In this document: in pieces, positions 26,971-37,149 of the stretch
Layout of the letters: every line of letters begins with the position of its first letter
Numbering within the stretch: position 1 is the stretch's first letter
Origin: Hybos culiciformis
Lineage: Eukaryota; Arthropoda; Insecta; Diptera; Hybotidae
Assembly: GCA_964007475.1 (NCBI GenBank)
Contig: OZ023273.1
Location: 22,741,557 to 22,805,556 of the forward strand
DNA length: 64,000 nt
Direction of reading: 5' to 3'
Translations under genes and position numbers: made by a program
The notes under the pieces: generated by a model
What the model was told of the DNA's origin: nothing
What the model saw: only the letters and a program-made list of their open reading frames with translations
Databases searched by the model: none

Positions 26971-28721
26971 TACGTTTCAAAACCAAAAAGCTTTATATAC
27001 AATTACTGATTATGAATATATTTAACTATTATCTCACCTACCGTATAAGTATAAAAATAAATATGTTGAACAAAAAAAAATTTTCAAATCCTTAAAATTA
27101 TAACATTGTAAAAAGGATACACCTTTAATATGGCGCATATAAGCTATAAAGGAAAAAAACATAAAAAGAAACCTGTGCATATTTATGAATTTTTTTTTCG
27201 ACAAAAGGTAAACAACGTTATGATTGTTGTTATGTTGATAGTAATTTTTTCATAGTATACCTTTGTGTTTGGGAATAACACTTAAGAATAAAAAAGGGAA
27301 TGTGTTTTTTTTTTTATTACGATAAGATTAATATTTTTGTAAGCAATATAAGATATAGGAATTATCATAAACATGAAATTTGGAAGATAGCATTTAAACA
27401 TAAACGAAATTGATAAATGTATTTTTTAATTATTAAAAGTTCTTCAGGGAATTTCTGAATGAAATTAAGTAGACACAGATATTATAAGGCAAATGTAATC
27501 TAAATTCAAAAAAAATATATACAATAAAATCTGTGCAAAAAATTTCTTAATAGAATTTTTATTCATTATATACCTATATCACTATTTATTCATAGAATTT
27601 ATTTTTTCTCTGTGTAAATTTTCTATATTTCCTATTAAAAATTTACATCTTTGGGTTTTTGTTCTGTTTAACGGTTGGACCTAAATTAAAAGTTATTCTT
27701 TCAAACATGAAATAATATTGATTTACTTAGATTTAAATCTTTTCAAATAATGATCTAAAAAAAAAAAATAAGCATATATCAGTTTTAATAGGTATTTTTA
27801 ATTTTATTCTAAATTAATGTAAAGCGTAGAATTTGTTAGATACGTTTTAATCATTTTAAAGTTTATTACTTTCCAATATTTCGTACCTCTTCTTGGAATA
27901 CATACACATTATCAAAGGTCTAAATGGATTATATTACTTTAAAATTATTTTAATTACGAATGTTTCTAAGATTTTAATTGATTATAATTAATTTGTTTTT
28001 TTTAGCTTACTGTAACAATTATTTAATTAGTTATTGGCTTTGCGATTTTGCCACTTTAAATAAATGGGATATGTTTTATTTTTACTATCGTAGAAAAAAA
28101 AATTAATCCAACCTTTAATAATAATCGAAAATTTCATTACAATTTTGACTGAGAGAAAAATATTAATTATCTTGGTTTGTGTATGTAAATATATGCCACT
28201 TTTAAAGTAATAATTTGTTCCTTAAAATTTTGTAGAATATATGAAAAATTTAAATAAAATTTTACTGACTATTTTCCAGATGAACTTTAATAACTTTAAT
28301 ATTTTGATGAAGAAATTTTTCGAGAAAATAATTTCGTAATTAAAACAATAGAAAAAATCAAATGTCTGTTTTCCCGTAAGTATAATTTAATTCGTTATTT
28401 TCCAGACGAGTCAAAAATTGCAACTAAAAAATTTTTTTTTATTCACAAATTCTCTATGAAGTACTCAAATTTTTATTTTTTTTTGTAACTGCGTGAAAAT
28501 GTAAAATATATTTTCAATATATTTCATCAATTGGAATTCCGAGCATAATTTTTTATGTGTATGTATATAAATTTTTCTTATTTTATGCTTTTACCACCAT
28601 TAAAAAAAAAAGAAGAAATATTATGTGCACAACACAAAACAATGAAAAGATGTGAATGAAAAATAAAATAGTAAATTAGCCAAAAAAAAATCCATTTTGA
28701 GATAAAATAAAAACTCAAAAA
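26971..28721. other. AT-rich spacer
   Basis: No gene, RNA or repeat boundary recognised. Confidence 0.5.
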
Positions 28722-28729
28722 CGTTACAT

Positions 28730-29905
28730 GAGTTTTCGGGTGAGTGCCACTTGTACAATTACCAGTTGTACAATTTTTCAAATTGTATGGCGAAAAAAAA
28801 TTGTACAACTGGTATTTTTCTCTGTACAACCGGTAAAAAATAATCCAGTTGCACAATTGACCAGTTGTACAATTTACCAGTTGTACAGACAAATTTACCA
28901 TTTGTACAATTCAGTTATCACCACTTGTACATTTTAGACCAGTTGTACAATCCTTTTTTTCTCAAATTAACCACTTGTACAATGTTTGACCAGATGTACA
29001 ATATTTATTTTTATAAAATTAACCACTTGTACAATTTTTGACCAGTTGTACAATTTATCTTTTATCAAATTAACCACTTGTACAATTTTTAACCAGTTGT
29101 ACAATCTCTATGGTAAAGTTATAACCGTGAAAAACTAAGCAAAATGTATGGAAAAGCTGTTGTGCATAATGGGTGACCGTGCCCTAGCGGGGGATGGAAA
29201 TAAGGCCGCTAGGATTTTTTATTGCGGTCTTATTTCATTTTGAAAAATGAAATTAGACCGCAAAAAAAGTCCTCGCGGCCTTATTTCATTTTGATAAATG
29301 AAATAAGACCGCGACCAAAATCATCGCTGCCTTATTTCATTTTGAAAAATGAAATAAGACCGCGACAAAAAAAAATTTTTTTGGAGGGCTAATTCCATTT
29401 TTATAAATGAAATAAGGCCGCGTAGTAATTTCATGTTTCAAAATGAAATAAGACCCACTGACCAACCGCCCGCCCGCCGCCCTGCTGCCCCCTGCCTTGT
29501 GTGCTCACCTCACAAGATTTTTTATTGAGCCCTTTTTTCATTTTGAAACATGAAATTAGACCTCCACGCGGCCTTATTTCACTGCGCCGCCCTAGCGCCT
29601 TTTCCAAAAATTGTACAAGTGGTAAATTACAAAAAAAAAAAAGATTGTACAACTGTCAAAAATTGTACAAGTGGTTAATTCGAAAAAATCGAGATTGTAC
29701 AACTGGTCTAAAATGTACAACTGGATTGTACAACTGGCACTAGTCTGTACAAGTGGTCAATTTTACAAGTGGAATCTTTTTACCACTTGTACAATCCAAA
29801 CAACCAGATGTACAATTAAATTTTAAATTGTACAAGTGGTATTTTGGATTGTACAACTGGTACAAAAAAATTGTACAACTGGTAATTGTACAACTGACAT
29901 GCATC
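28730..29905. mobile_element. foldback-type element with TTGTACAA arrays (family ii)
   Basis: The left arm (about 28745-29110) repeats ACCAGTTGTACAAT / ACCACTTGTACAAT at varying spacing. The right arm (about 29605-29900) has the same words inverted (ATTGTACAAGTGGT, TTGTACAACTGGT). An 8-bp flanking duplication CGTTACAT sits at 28722-28729 and 29906-29913. The centre holds a second, unrelated palindromic array. Reading frames on both strands (for example 28578-28901) merely translate the repeat. Confidence 0.75.
29190..29600. repeat. array of short hairpins (AATAAGACCGCG family)
   Basis: Several successive near-perfect hairpins share arms of the form GCGGTCTTATTTCATTTT and its complement, with 3-6 nt loops, for example about 29224-29261 and 29274-29313. 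They are separated by A-rich spacers. A C-rich patch (about 29460-29500) interrupts them. They sit in the middle of the foldback element and may be its core or a nested insertion. Confidence 0.7.
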
Positions 29906-29913
29906 CGTTACAT

Positions 29914-30399
29914 TGGCTTTTGAAAATAAATAAATGATTGAAAATAAAACACAGTTTAATTTTGAGGTTATTTTTAATAAATTTGATTTTGATGTTTAAT
30001 TTCTCGAAAATGACTGCTAAATTGTTATAAAAACTCGATTATATTATATTTTTAAGAATGACTTTATTTCAAACTCCCTCCTCCTCGGAAGCTAACAATT
30101 TAATGAATTTAAATACAGGAGTTCACTTTCACAATTTGCTTTGTTTTTATCATAGATAAGTAGTTAATAGTTTATTAAAACTAATTACTAACTACAAGGA
30201 AGTTATTAAATTAAATAGTTTTGGTTAGTTAAATAAATTTTCAATTTTAGTTGACATATAATATAAACAAATAAAATTACATAAAATTTGTAAAACCAAA
30301 TAAAATAATTTAATGCATAGGGGATCGTTATGTTGTATTTAGTGCTATAGAATTTAAATCTCTAAATAGAGTATTATATGCGTCTATACACATGCAATC
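29914..30399. other. AT-rich spacer
   Basis: Nothing recognised in this stretch. Confidence 0.5.
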
Positions 30400-30505
30400 A
30401 TTTAGATGCATCTGCGTAAATAATGAAAAAATTTAGATGCATCAGCGTATATAATGAAAAAATGTAGATGCATCAGCGTAAATAATGAAATCATTTAGAT
30501 GTTTC
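30400..30505. repeat. 31-bp tandem repeat, about 3.3 copies
   Basis: Unit begins ATTTAGATGCATCAGCGTAA and repeats with few substitutions. It lies at the left side of a dispersed repeat of which other parts recur at about 31.1-31.3 kb (there with TTGTATTTACATT repeats in place of this unit). Confidence 0.85.
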
Positions 30506-30652
30506 GTATTGAATATTACGTAATACCTAAACAAACATAATATCTCTCACAATATTTCAATACAGCCAAATAAAAAAAAAAAAAAAAAAAAATGAGAAGA
30601 AAAAATATTCTCTCTTTGCAACTACCTCTCCCCTACGCATTAAAACAGTATA

Positions 30653-30831
30653 TTGGATATGTAAACAAAATTTGTTATACAACTCGTTCTGTATTTACAC
30701 AAAAATACATTGACACTTGTCAATTTATATCACTCGACCTTCGGTCTCGTGATATAAGTATTGACTCGTGTCAATGTATTTTTGTGTATACAGAACTCTT
30801 AATTAATAACAAATTTAGTTTACATATTCAA
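30653..30831. repeat. palindromic repeat end, copy 1
   Basis: An inverted repeat of about 80-90 bp per arm (outer edge TTGGATATGTAAACAAAATT) folds around a mini-hairpin GACCTTCGGTC. The arms contain AAAATACATTGACAC. The same arrangement recurs at 32288-32463, and its right half at 37054-37148, so this is a dispersed family. The frame at 30592-30834 is a by-product. Confidence 0.8.
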
Positions 30832-31849
30832 TAATCTACTATAAAAAATTAACGAATAAATAACTGATTAAAACTATATAAAAAATGTATATTTAAGATT
30901 TTATTACAAACTTAAGCTGTCACTATTTAAAATGATATTTAAAGTTTTATTGCAAATGCAAAAATTACAATGAAATTATCGTAATTCAAGTTTTACAAGA
31001 AAACTTAACGTTTTAAAAGTATAGTTGATTCAATAATATTTAATTACTTCTGATAAGTAAGTCAATATTCAACTTGCTTTCTCCGTCAAGTTAAATCTGT
31101 TTATATTTTTAATGCGCATGGCTTCGGTAAGTTGTATTTACATTCGCAAATTTAGCTCGGTAAATGGTCCATTACATGCATCAATACACATGCAATTATA
31201 GAGGAATGTAAATTGTATTTACATTTCCCTGTGATGTAAATTGTATTTACATTGCTCTATATTGTATTTACATTCTTCATTTTGAACTGCGTAATACTAT
31301 AAACAAAAATAATATCACTCACACTCACAATATTTCAATACAGAGAAATACCAAAAAAAAAAAAAATTGCAAATGTATACCTCTCACATGCATCATATCA
31401 ATGTCAAACAAAGCTTAGTTTATAATGCTAAAAATCTATATTTTCCCTCTGAGCTAATCTATATTTTCCCTCTGAGCAAACAAAAAAAAAAAAAAAAGAA
31501 CCAATAAAAAAATACGCGGCTATTTTTTTTTTTTTCTAAAAAGCGGCCAGTCGATCAGTCGATGAATTTTCTTAACATGTGTTTCAATCTACTATTTTTA
31601 AAGGATCTTCGAACCTCTACTACTAAATTATTAAACGAGTGTGGTTGGATTTTAGTACAAAAATTTAAACCACACTTCAAAAATTGCACTTATTTTTATT
31701 CAAAAAAACAAAATGAATAAAAATAGAACAATGGTAACCCTGAAAATATCTTTGTTGTCATTATAAAGTTTGCTGTCAATTGTCAAATGTCAAGTAAGAA
31801 TTTTTTTTTCTTTTATCAACAAACGAGGAAAATGGCAGCAACAAGGAGA

Positions 31850-32135
31850 TTATTTATTGTAAATATAAATTATAATTATATAATTATTATTTGATTTTAT
31901 TTTTAATTATAAAAAAAAATAATTATAAAATTATTATTATTTTTTTTAATAATTAAAAATAAAATCAAATAAAATTTAAGAAGACCATTAGTTCCTAAAA
32001 TAATAAAAAAAAAATTAAGTGATTTTTCTAAAAAAAAATTATTCGATTTTTTTTTTTGCAAAAAAGAAAATGAATAATTTTTTTTGGAAAAATTACTAAT
32101 TTTTTTTTAATATTTTAGGAATTAGCTGATCTTAA
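31850..32135. repeat. two adjacent AT-rich inverted repeats
   Basis: First, TTTGATTTTATTTTTAATTA and its complement form arms around about 31890-31970. Second, TTAGTTCCTAAAATAAT and its imperfect complement bracket about 31990-32125. They lie between the two copies of the palindromic family. Confidence 0.55.
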
Positions 32136-32287
32136 ATCATCCGGTTTGATATCATTTCGAGAAATAAATTTACTTCCGTATTAATTAAATTTTATTTCCT
32201 TGCTTCATTTTGAACTTTTTTGTTTATTTTTTTCATTGTAAATGTATTGTTTTCAACTCCCTCTCCCATGCACATTAAAGCAGTATA

Positions 32288-32463
32288 CAATACATGGTAA
32301 TCAAATTTGTTATACAGCTCGTTGTGTATACACACAAACACATAGACACTCGTCAATATTATATCACTCCACCTTCGGTCTCGTGATATAAATATGACTC
32401 GTGTCTATGTGTTTGTGTGTATACACAACTCGCAAGAATAACAAATTTTCATACCATGTATTG
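32288..32463. repeat. palindromic repeat end, copy 2
   Basis: Same fold as at 30653-30831: outer edge CAATACATGGTAATCAAATT, arms containing CACAAACACATAGACAC, central CACCTTCGGTCTCGTG. It is followed by the family's shared tail word AATCTACTAT. Confidence 0.8.
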
Positions 32464-32981
32464 TAATCTACTATTACATAGACTAATTCAAAATATATTT
32501 TGAAATTTTTAAACGTAAAAATATTATACCAATATTATTTTTGCAAAACAAAAATATCTTTAAAATAATTTTCTTGTCCTTTTAAAAAAAATTTTTTAAG
32601 ATTTTTTTAATTAAAATTTTTTTTTCATCTTTTTTAACGTTATTAATACAATTTTATACTGTGGGAAATATAAAAATTTTCTTCAAACTTCGCCGTCGAA
32701 CGACAAATTATTTTATTATTATTGTTTATTGTACAAGAATACAATTTTAAGACTACCGTCATCTCAATATATTGTGGACAAATTGAGTTCTAATTATGTT
32801 TTAAATTCAAAATTTATAACTAATTTCAAATATGTAATTTGTTTTATTATCTCCCTTTGAAGTTAGGAGGACTGCCTAAAACGTGATCAACCACCAATTT
32901 TTGTATTTATTAAAATTGTGCCTGTTTTGTCCTAACATTTTAGCAATCTAATAAAACGATTTTTATAATTATAATTTATTC

Positions 32982-34038
32982 GGTACGCGGCTAATTCGTC
33001 GCAAGCAATTCGTCGCAAAACAATTCGTCGCAAAGCAATTCGTCACAAAAGCAATTCGTCGCAAAGCAATTCGTCGCAAAGCAATTCGTCGCAAAGCAAT
33101 TCGTCGCAAAGCAATTCGTCGCAAATAATTCGTCGCAAAGTAATTCATCGCAAAACATTTTTTTTTTTTGGCTCTATGAACTGCACCTTTTCCAAGTGTA
33201 ATTCAGAATGTATCAATTGTAACGAAAAAAAATGATTGAAAAAAAAATTATGAATTACTTTGCGACGAATTACTTGCGACGAATTGCTTTGCGATCAGCG
33301 GCGGCTCGTACATAGGTGCTGCGACACTGCAGCACCCTCAAGAAATTTCAAAAAATTGAACTCATAAATGAAATGTTTTGTTAGCTCTGAATTTTTCTTA
33401 CTTTAAAATTATTTTTAAATGAAATATAGCAATTGCTGTAACATTTTATAAACAAGAGTAGCCTACTTTCAGGCTTACAGAAAATCAAATATAGAAAATA
33501 CAGAAAGTACTTTTCAAAAATAGCTACAGAAATTTTTTCAACAGATTTTTTGGAACTGCGAATTTGACAGTGCAGGGAATTTTTTTTTCATGAACAATTT
33601 AATACATTTTTATTGCTGTTAAGTTTTTTTTCATGACTTGAATGTAAGGAAAAATGCACTGCCACAGAAGCAGTGCGGCTGTATACTTTCTTAAAAATTT
33701 AAAAACAAATGCCTATGTGGGAATTTTTTTTGTTTGTTTTGGGATATTTTGAATGTGAAGAAAAATGCATTGCTTCAGAAGCAGCACAATTTTTATATGG
33801 GATAAAAGTATTTTGTTTGCTTTTGAATTTTCAAAACTGATATAAGAGTAGGTATATATCATAAAACATTTAAATTAAAAAAAAAAGAGGTTGTTATATT
33901 TTACAGCACCCTCTTTCAAAATGTCCACGGACGGCCACTGTTTGCGATGAATTGCTTTACGATGAATTGCTTTGCGACAAATTGCTTTGCGATGAATTGC
34001 TTTGCGACGAATTGCTTTCGACGAATTAGCTGGGAATA
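32982..34038. mobile_element. foldback-type element with 15-bp AATTCGTCGCAAAGC arrays (family iii)
   Basis: The left arm (about 32995-33150) has roughly ten copies of a 15-bp unit AATTCGTCGCAAAGC. The right arm (about 33250-33295 and 33949-34030) has the same unit inverted. The outer ends share GCTAATTCGTCG. A perfect 9-bp duplication AATTTATTC occurs at 32973-32981 and 34039-34047, matching foldback (FB) and Mutator-type elements. A 645-bp hAT-like MITE is inserted in the right arm, leaving about 400 bp of the element itself. It has no coding capacity. Confidence 0.85.
33296..33940 (+). mobile_element. hAT-like MITE (CAGCGGCGGCTCG family), copy 1
   Basis: Ends CAGCGGCGGCTCGT (left) and CAGTGGCCGTCCGTGG (right, opposite strand). 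Perfect 8-bp duplication TTTGCGAT at 33288-33295 and 33941-33948, inside the right arm of the foldback element. The 645-bp interior carries no intact frame. It is the inverted sister of the copy at 34102-34745. Confidence 0.93.
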
Positions 34039-34101
34039 AATTTATTCACAATAAACACTGAACTATAGCATACTGGACGAATACAAATACTGTGTACGTA
34101 C

Positions 34102-34745
34102 CAGTGGCGGCCCGTGGACGTTTTGAAAGAGGGTGCTGCAAAAAATAACAACCTCTTTTTTTTTAATTATAAATGTTTTATGATATATACCTACTCATAT
34201 ATCAGTTTTGAAAATTCAAAAGCAAACATCCCACCTATATCCCATATAAAAACTGTGCTGCTTCTGAAGCAGTGCATTTTTCTTTACTTTCAAAATATCC
34301 CAAAACAAACAAAAAAAATTCCCACATAGCTATTTGTTTTTAAATTTTTAAGAAAGTATACAGCCGCACTGCTTCTGTGGCAGTGCATTTTTCCTTACAT
34401 TCAAGTCATGACAAAAAACTTAACAGCAATAAAAATGTATTAAATTGTTCATGAAAAAAAAATTCCCTGCACTGTGAAATTCGCAGTTCCAAAAAATCTG
34501 TTAAAAAAATGTCCGCAGCTATTTTTGAAAAGTACTTTCTGTATTTTCTATATTTGATTTTCTGTAAGCCTGAAAGTAGGCTACTCTTGTTTATAAAATG
34601 TTACAGCAATTGTTATATTTCATTTAAAAATAATTTTAAAGTAAGAAAAATTCACAGCTAACAAAAAATTTATTTATGAGTTCAATTTTTAGAAATTTCT
34701 TGAGGGTTCTGCAGTGTCGCAGCACCTATGTACGAGCCGCCGCTG
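34102..34745 (-). mobile_element. hAT-like MITE (CAGCGGCGGCTCG family), copy 2
   Basis: Reverse complement of copy 1 with few differences. Starts CAGTGGCGGCCCGTGGACG and ends in the complement of CAGCGGCGGCTCG. Perfect 8-bp duplication GTACGTAC at 34094-34101 and 34746-34753. The two copies lie about 160 bp apart in opposite orientation. The frame at 34114-34329 is inside the element and is not a gene. Confidence 0.93.
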
Positions 34746-34867
34746 GTACGTACATATACTTATCTAAATTTATTTTAAGAAACAAATTTTAATATATTTT
34801 TTATTCTGTTAATGTAGAATAACAATACTGATAATGCTTCAGGTAAAAAATTTTTATTCGTAATACT

Positions 34868-35364
34868 AGAGATATGATATACGTAATTCATATATGGTAT
34901 ACGTAATTCACGCGCGTGTACGCACGTAAAAAATCAAATTGTATGAAAATATATGAGAGATGTTATAACCAACGACGTAAAACGTAGCTTACGCACGTAA
35001 AAGTTCAAATATTTTAACTTTCCCAGTATTTACGCCGTAGATTGTCAAAACATTTGTATTGTTATTATTTATTTGGTTGCTATGGAAAAAAAATATTATT
35101 TTGAACCAAAAAAAAATAAATAAAAAAAAGTGGATTAATTTTAATTTTGTAATAATTTTGTAAAATATATTTAAATTATAAAAAAAAAAAAAAATTTTAA
35201 AAATAATATTAAATTTCAAATTTCTAAAAATATTTAAATTTTGATTTTTTTTTATATTTATTTTTCGCGATTGAACGGCGTTGAACATAACAGGTAAAAA
35301 AAAACAGTTTTTTTACGTGCGAAAATGCGCGTGTACGCGCGTGAATTACGTTGACCATATCTCT
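34868..35364. mobile_element. MITE with ACGTAATTCACGCGCGT inverted ends
   Basis: The left end (AGAGATATGATATACGTAAT, then ACGTAATTCACGCGCGTG) and the right end (opposite strand AGAGATATGGTCAACGTAAT, then the same CACGCGCGT block) form an inverted repeat of about 60 bp with indels. Flanks share ACT, too short to prove a target duplication. Frames on the minus strand here (34989-35288, 35224-35538) are AT-rich and not credible genes. Confidence 0.6.
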
Positions 35365-35753
35365 ACTATAAAGAAAAAGAAATAATAAATTTTTGAGAAA
35401 GTTTATAAACTTTCTGCAATATATACCTTGTATAAGTATAACCCTATTAAATAATTTTCTTTTATTTTCCTTTTTGTAAATGTGAAGAAAATGAATGATG
35501 CTGTTTTCCGACAAATAAATTGAATAATTCAAATGCAAAGGTAATTGTTCCTGAAAATTGTAACTAATAAGAGAGCTTAAAGATACTTAATTAATGGTTT
35601 TTGAATTACTGAGGAGGAATTAATAAATTTATGTTTATTTTTTTTCTTTCAAACATTATATGGGCTTACTTTTTAGCTATAAGAACAATAGTGTTTTCTG
35701 TAATCCTATGTCACTGTATAATATGTTCATAACATTATTTCTGTATAAGAATT

Positions 35754-36149
35754 ATCAACTAAAAACACTTCTTGGCGCAGTTAAAACTCGTGACGCAAGC
35801 TACGTACACAATTCAATTCATCACACAAAAGAAATGATATCAATTTGTGTGCCGCAAGACGCTAAGCGTACGTGCGTGCAATCAGTGGTTGTTGGAGCAG
35901 AAGTCAAGGCAAAGAAAAATTGTCAACAAAAGATCACACCGAAATTCTTTTGCACAAATTATTCGATGCGACATTTTCAGCAATTTTCCTTTGCTTTGAT
36001 TTTTGCTCCAACAACCACTGATTGCACGCACGTACGCTTAGCGTCTTGCGGCACACAAATTGATATCATTTCTTTTGTGTGATGAATTGAATTGTGTACG
36101 TAGCTTGCGTCACGAGTTTTAACTGCGCCAAGAAGTGTTTTTAGTTGAT
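35754..36149. mobile_element. long-TIR MITE
   Basis: Arms of about 160 bp (outer edge ATCAACTAAAAACACTTCTT on each strand) are nearly identical inverted complements around a 65-70 bp centre. The family GC is higher than the surroundings. The 140-codon frame 35660-36082 is an artefact of reading through both arms. A clear target duplication was not resolved. Confidence 0.85.
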
Positions 36150-36238
36150 ATAATTATTTTTCGAAGGTAAATGAATATAAAAATATTTCGAAAAAACTTG
36201 ACGTTTAGGGAGAGTTTTGGAAATTTTGGGTAATTTTT

Positions 36239-36389
36239 TTGATTTTGGACATATTTTGATTTTGGGACATTTTTGATTTTGGGACATTTTGATTTTGAGA
36301 CATTTCTTGATTTTGAGACATTTTTGATTTTGGGACATTTTGGGATTTTGGGATTTTAGGACATTTTAATTTGGGACATTTTTGGGACT
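36239..36389. repeat. short tandem array, GATTTTGGGACATTTTT unit
   Basis: About nine imperfect head-to-tail copies of a 14-17 bp unit. Unlike the four foldback elements there is no inverted partner array nearby. Confidence 0.85.
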
Positions 36390-36439
36390 TGAGCCTGAGT
36401 GGAAATCATATTGGAGAGTGATTGAGTGAAATGAAATTA

Positions 36440-36700
36440 TTGAGCGTCGACCTTTGACTGCGAAATATATTGTGTCCACAATCAAACAAACAAACAAACA
36501 TACTATTCGGTTATCTCAAGGTAGAGGTCATGATTCAAATATCCGGTCATAACTTTTGAACTATTAACCCTAGCCCCTCATGTTAGATACCGTTGGAAAG
36601 GTCTTGGAACGTAGATTTTTAACTCACGAAATCTGGATTAACGCGTTTTGATATTAATATAAGTTCGGGACTACCGTGCGAAGCCGGGTATTTCGACTAG
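36440..36700 (+). mobile_element. Helitron-like 3' terminal fragment
   Basis: Ends ACCGTGCGAAGCCGGGTATTTCGACTAG followed by T, written here as two parts ACCGTGCGAAGCCGGG and TATTTCGACTAG. Short GC-rich sequence a few bases before a terminal CTAG is typical of insect Helitrons, which insert between A and T. Upstream lies an AAACA tandem run. Related sequence continues to about 37050 (CCAAATCGGTCCAGCGG, typical of the same repeats). The 5' end is not identified. Confidence 0.45.
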
Positions 36701-37050
36701 TATAAAATAAATTACGTCAAATATTTCTATAATCACCGGGGACGGCAGTCCCCCGAGTGACGCAAGCACCTCTACGTGTGAAGCTTCACGACAATATATA
36801 CAGCTAACTTTCGATTTTTTGAACTGTTGACCCTAGCCCCTCATGTTAGATACCGTTGAAAAGGTCTTGGAACGTAGATGCGAAAAATGTCATATGTCAT
36901 CCAGAAAGGTCAAAAGGTCATCAAGTTATGGCCAAAAAACGGATCAAAATTTCTAGTACCCTATAACCATCTCGGGCCCCAGTGATACTTAAGTTCAAAA
37001 TTTCAGCCAAATCGGTCCAGCGGTTTAGGCGTGATTGAGGACAGACCTGC
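36701..37050. repeat. Helitron-associated repeat sequence
   Basis: Contains a second copy of a block of about 60 bp (CCCTAGCCCCTCATGTTAGA...) first seen at 36559-36618, here at about 36820-36880. It is followed by the AAATCGGTCCAGCGGTTTAG-type segment common in insect non-autonomous elements. The minus frame at 36921-37103 is part of this repeat. Confidence 0.5.
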
Positions 37051-37053
37051 GTT

Positions 37054-37148
37054 CTCGTGATATAATTATTGACGCGTGTCCATGTGTTTTTGTGTATACA
37101 CAACTCGTTGTAATAACAAATTTTCTTAACATGTGTTACAATCTACTA
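37054..37148. repeat. palindromic repeat end, partial copy 3
   Basis: Right half only of the family at 30653 and 32288: CTCGTGATATAA, GACGCGTGTCCATGTG, then AATAACAAATTTTC and the tail AATCTACTAT. The left arm is missing; Helitron-like sequence abuts it instead. Confidence 0.75.
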
Positions 37149-37149
37149 T

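Noticed and set aside
26691..27095. Open frames spanning the N run
   Set aside because: They exist only because Ns create no stops.
28578..28937. Open frames on both strands rich in Cys, Thr and Gln
   Set aside because: They are translations of the TTGTACAA array of a foldback element.
32995..33150. CRISPR-like regular repeats
   Set aside because: Repeat units are contiguous without unique spacers, have an inverted partner array and a target-site duplication, and the DNA is eukaryotic.
34114..34329. 71-codon frame
   Set aside because: Lies wholly inside a MITE whose TSD is defined; the sister copy has no matching frame conserved.
35660..36082. 140-codon open frame
   Set aside because: It reads through both arms of a near-perfect inverted repeat; the two halves are complementary, so the frame is a by-product.
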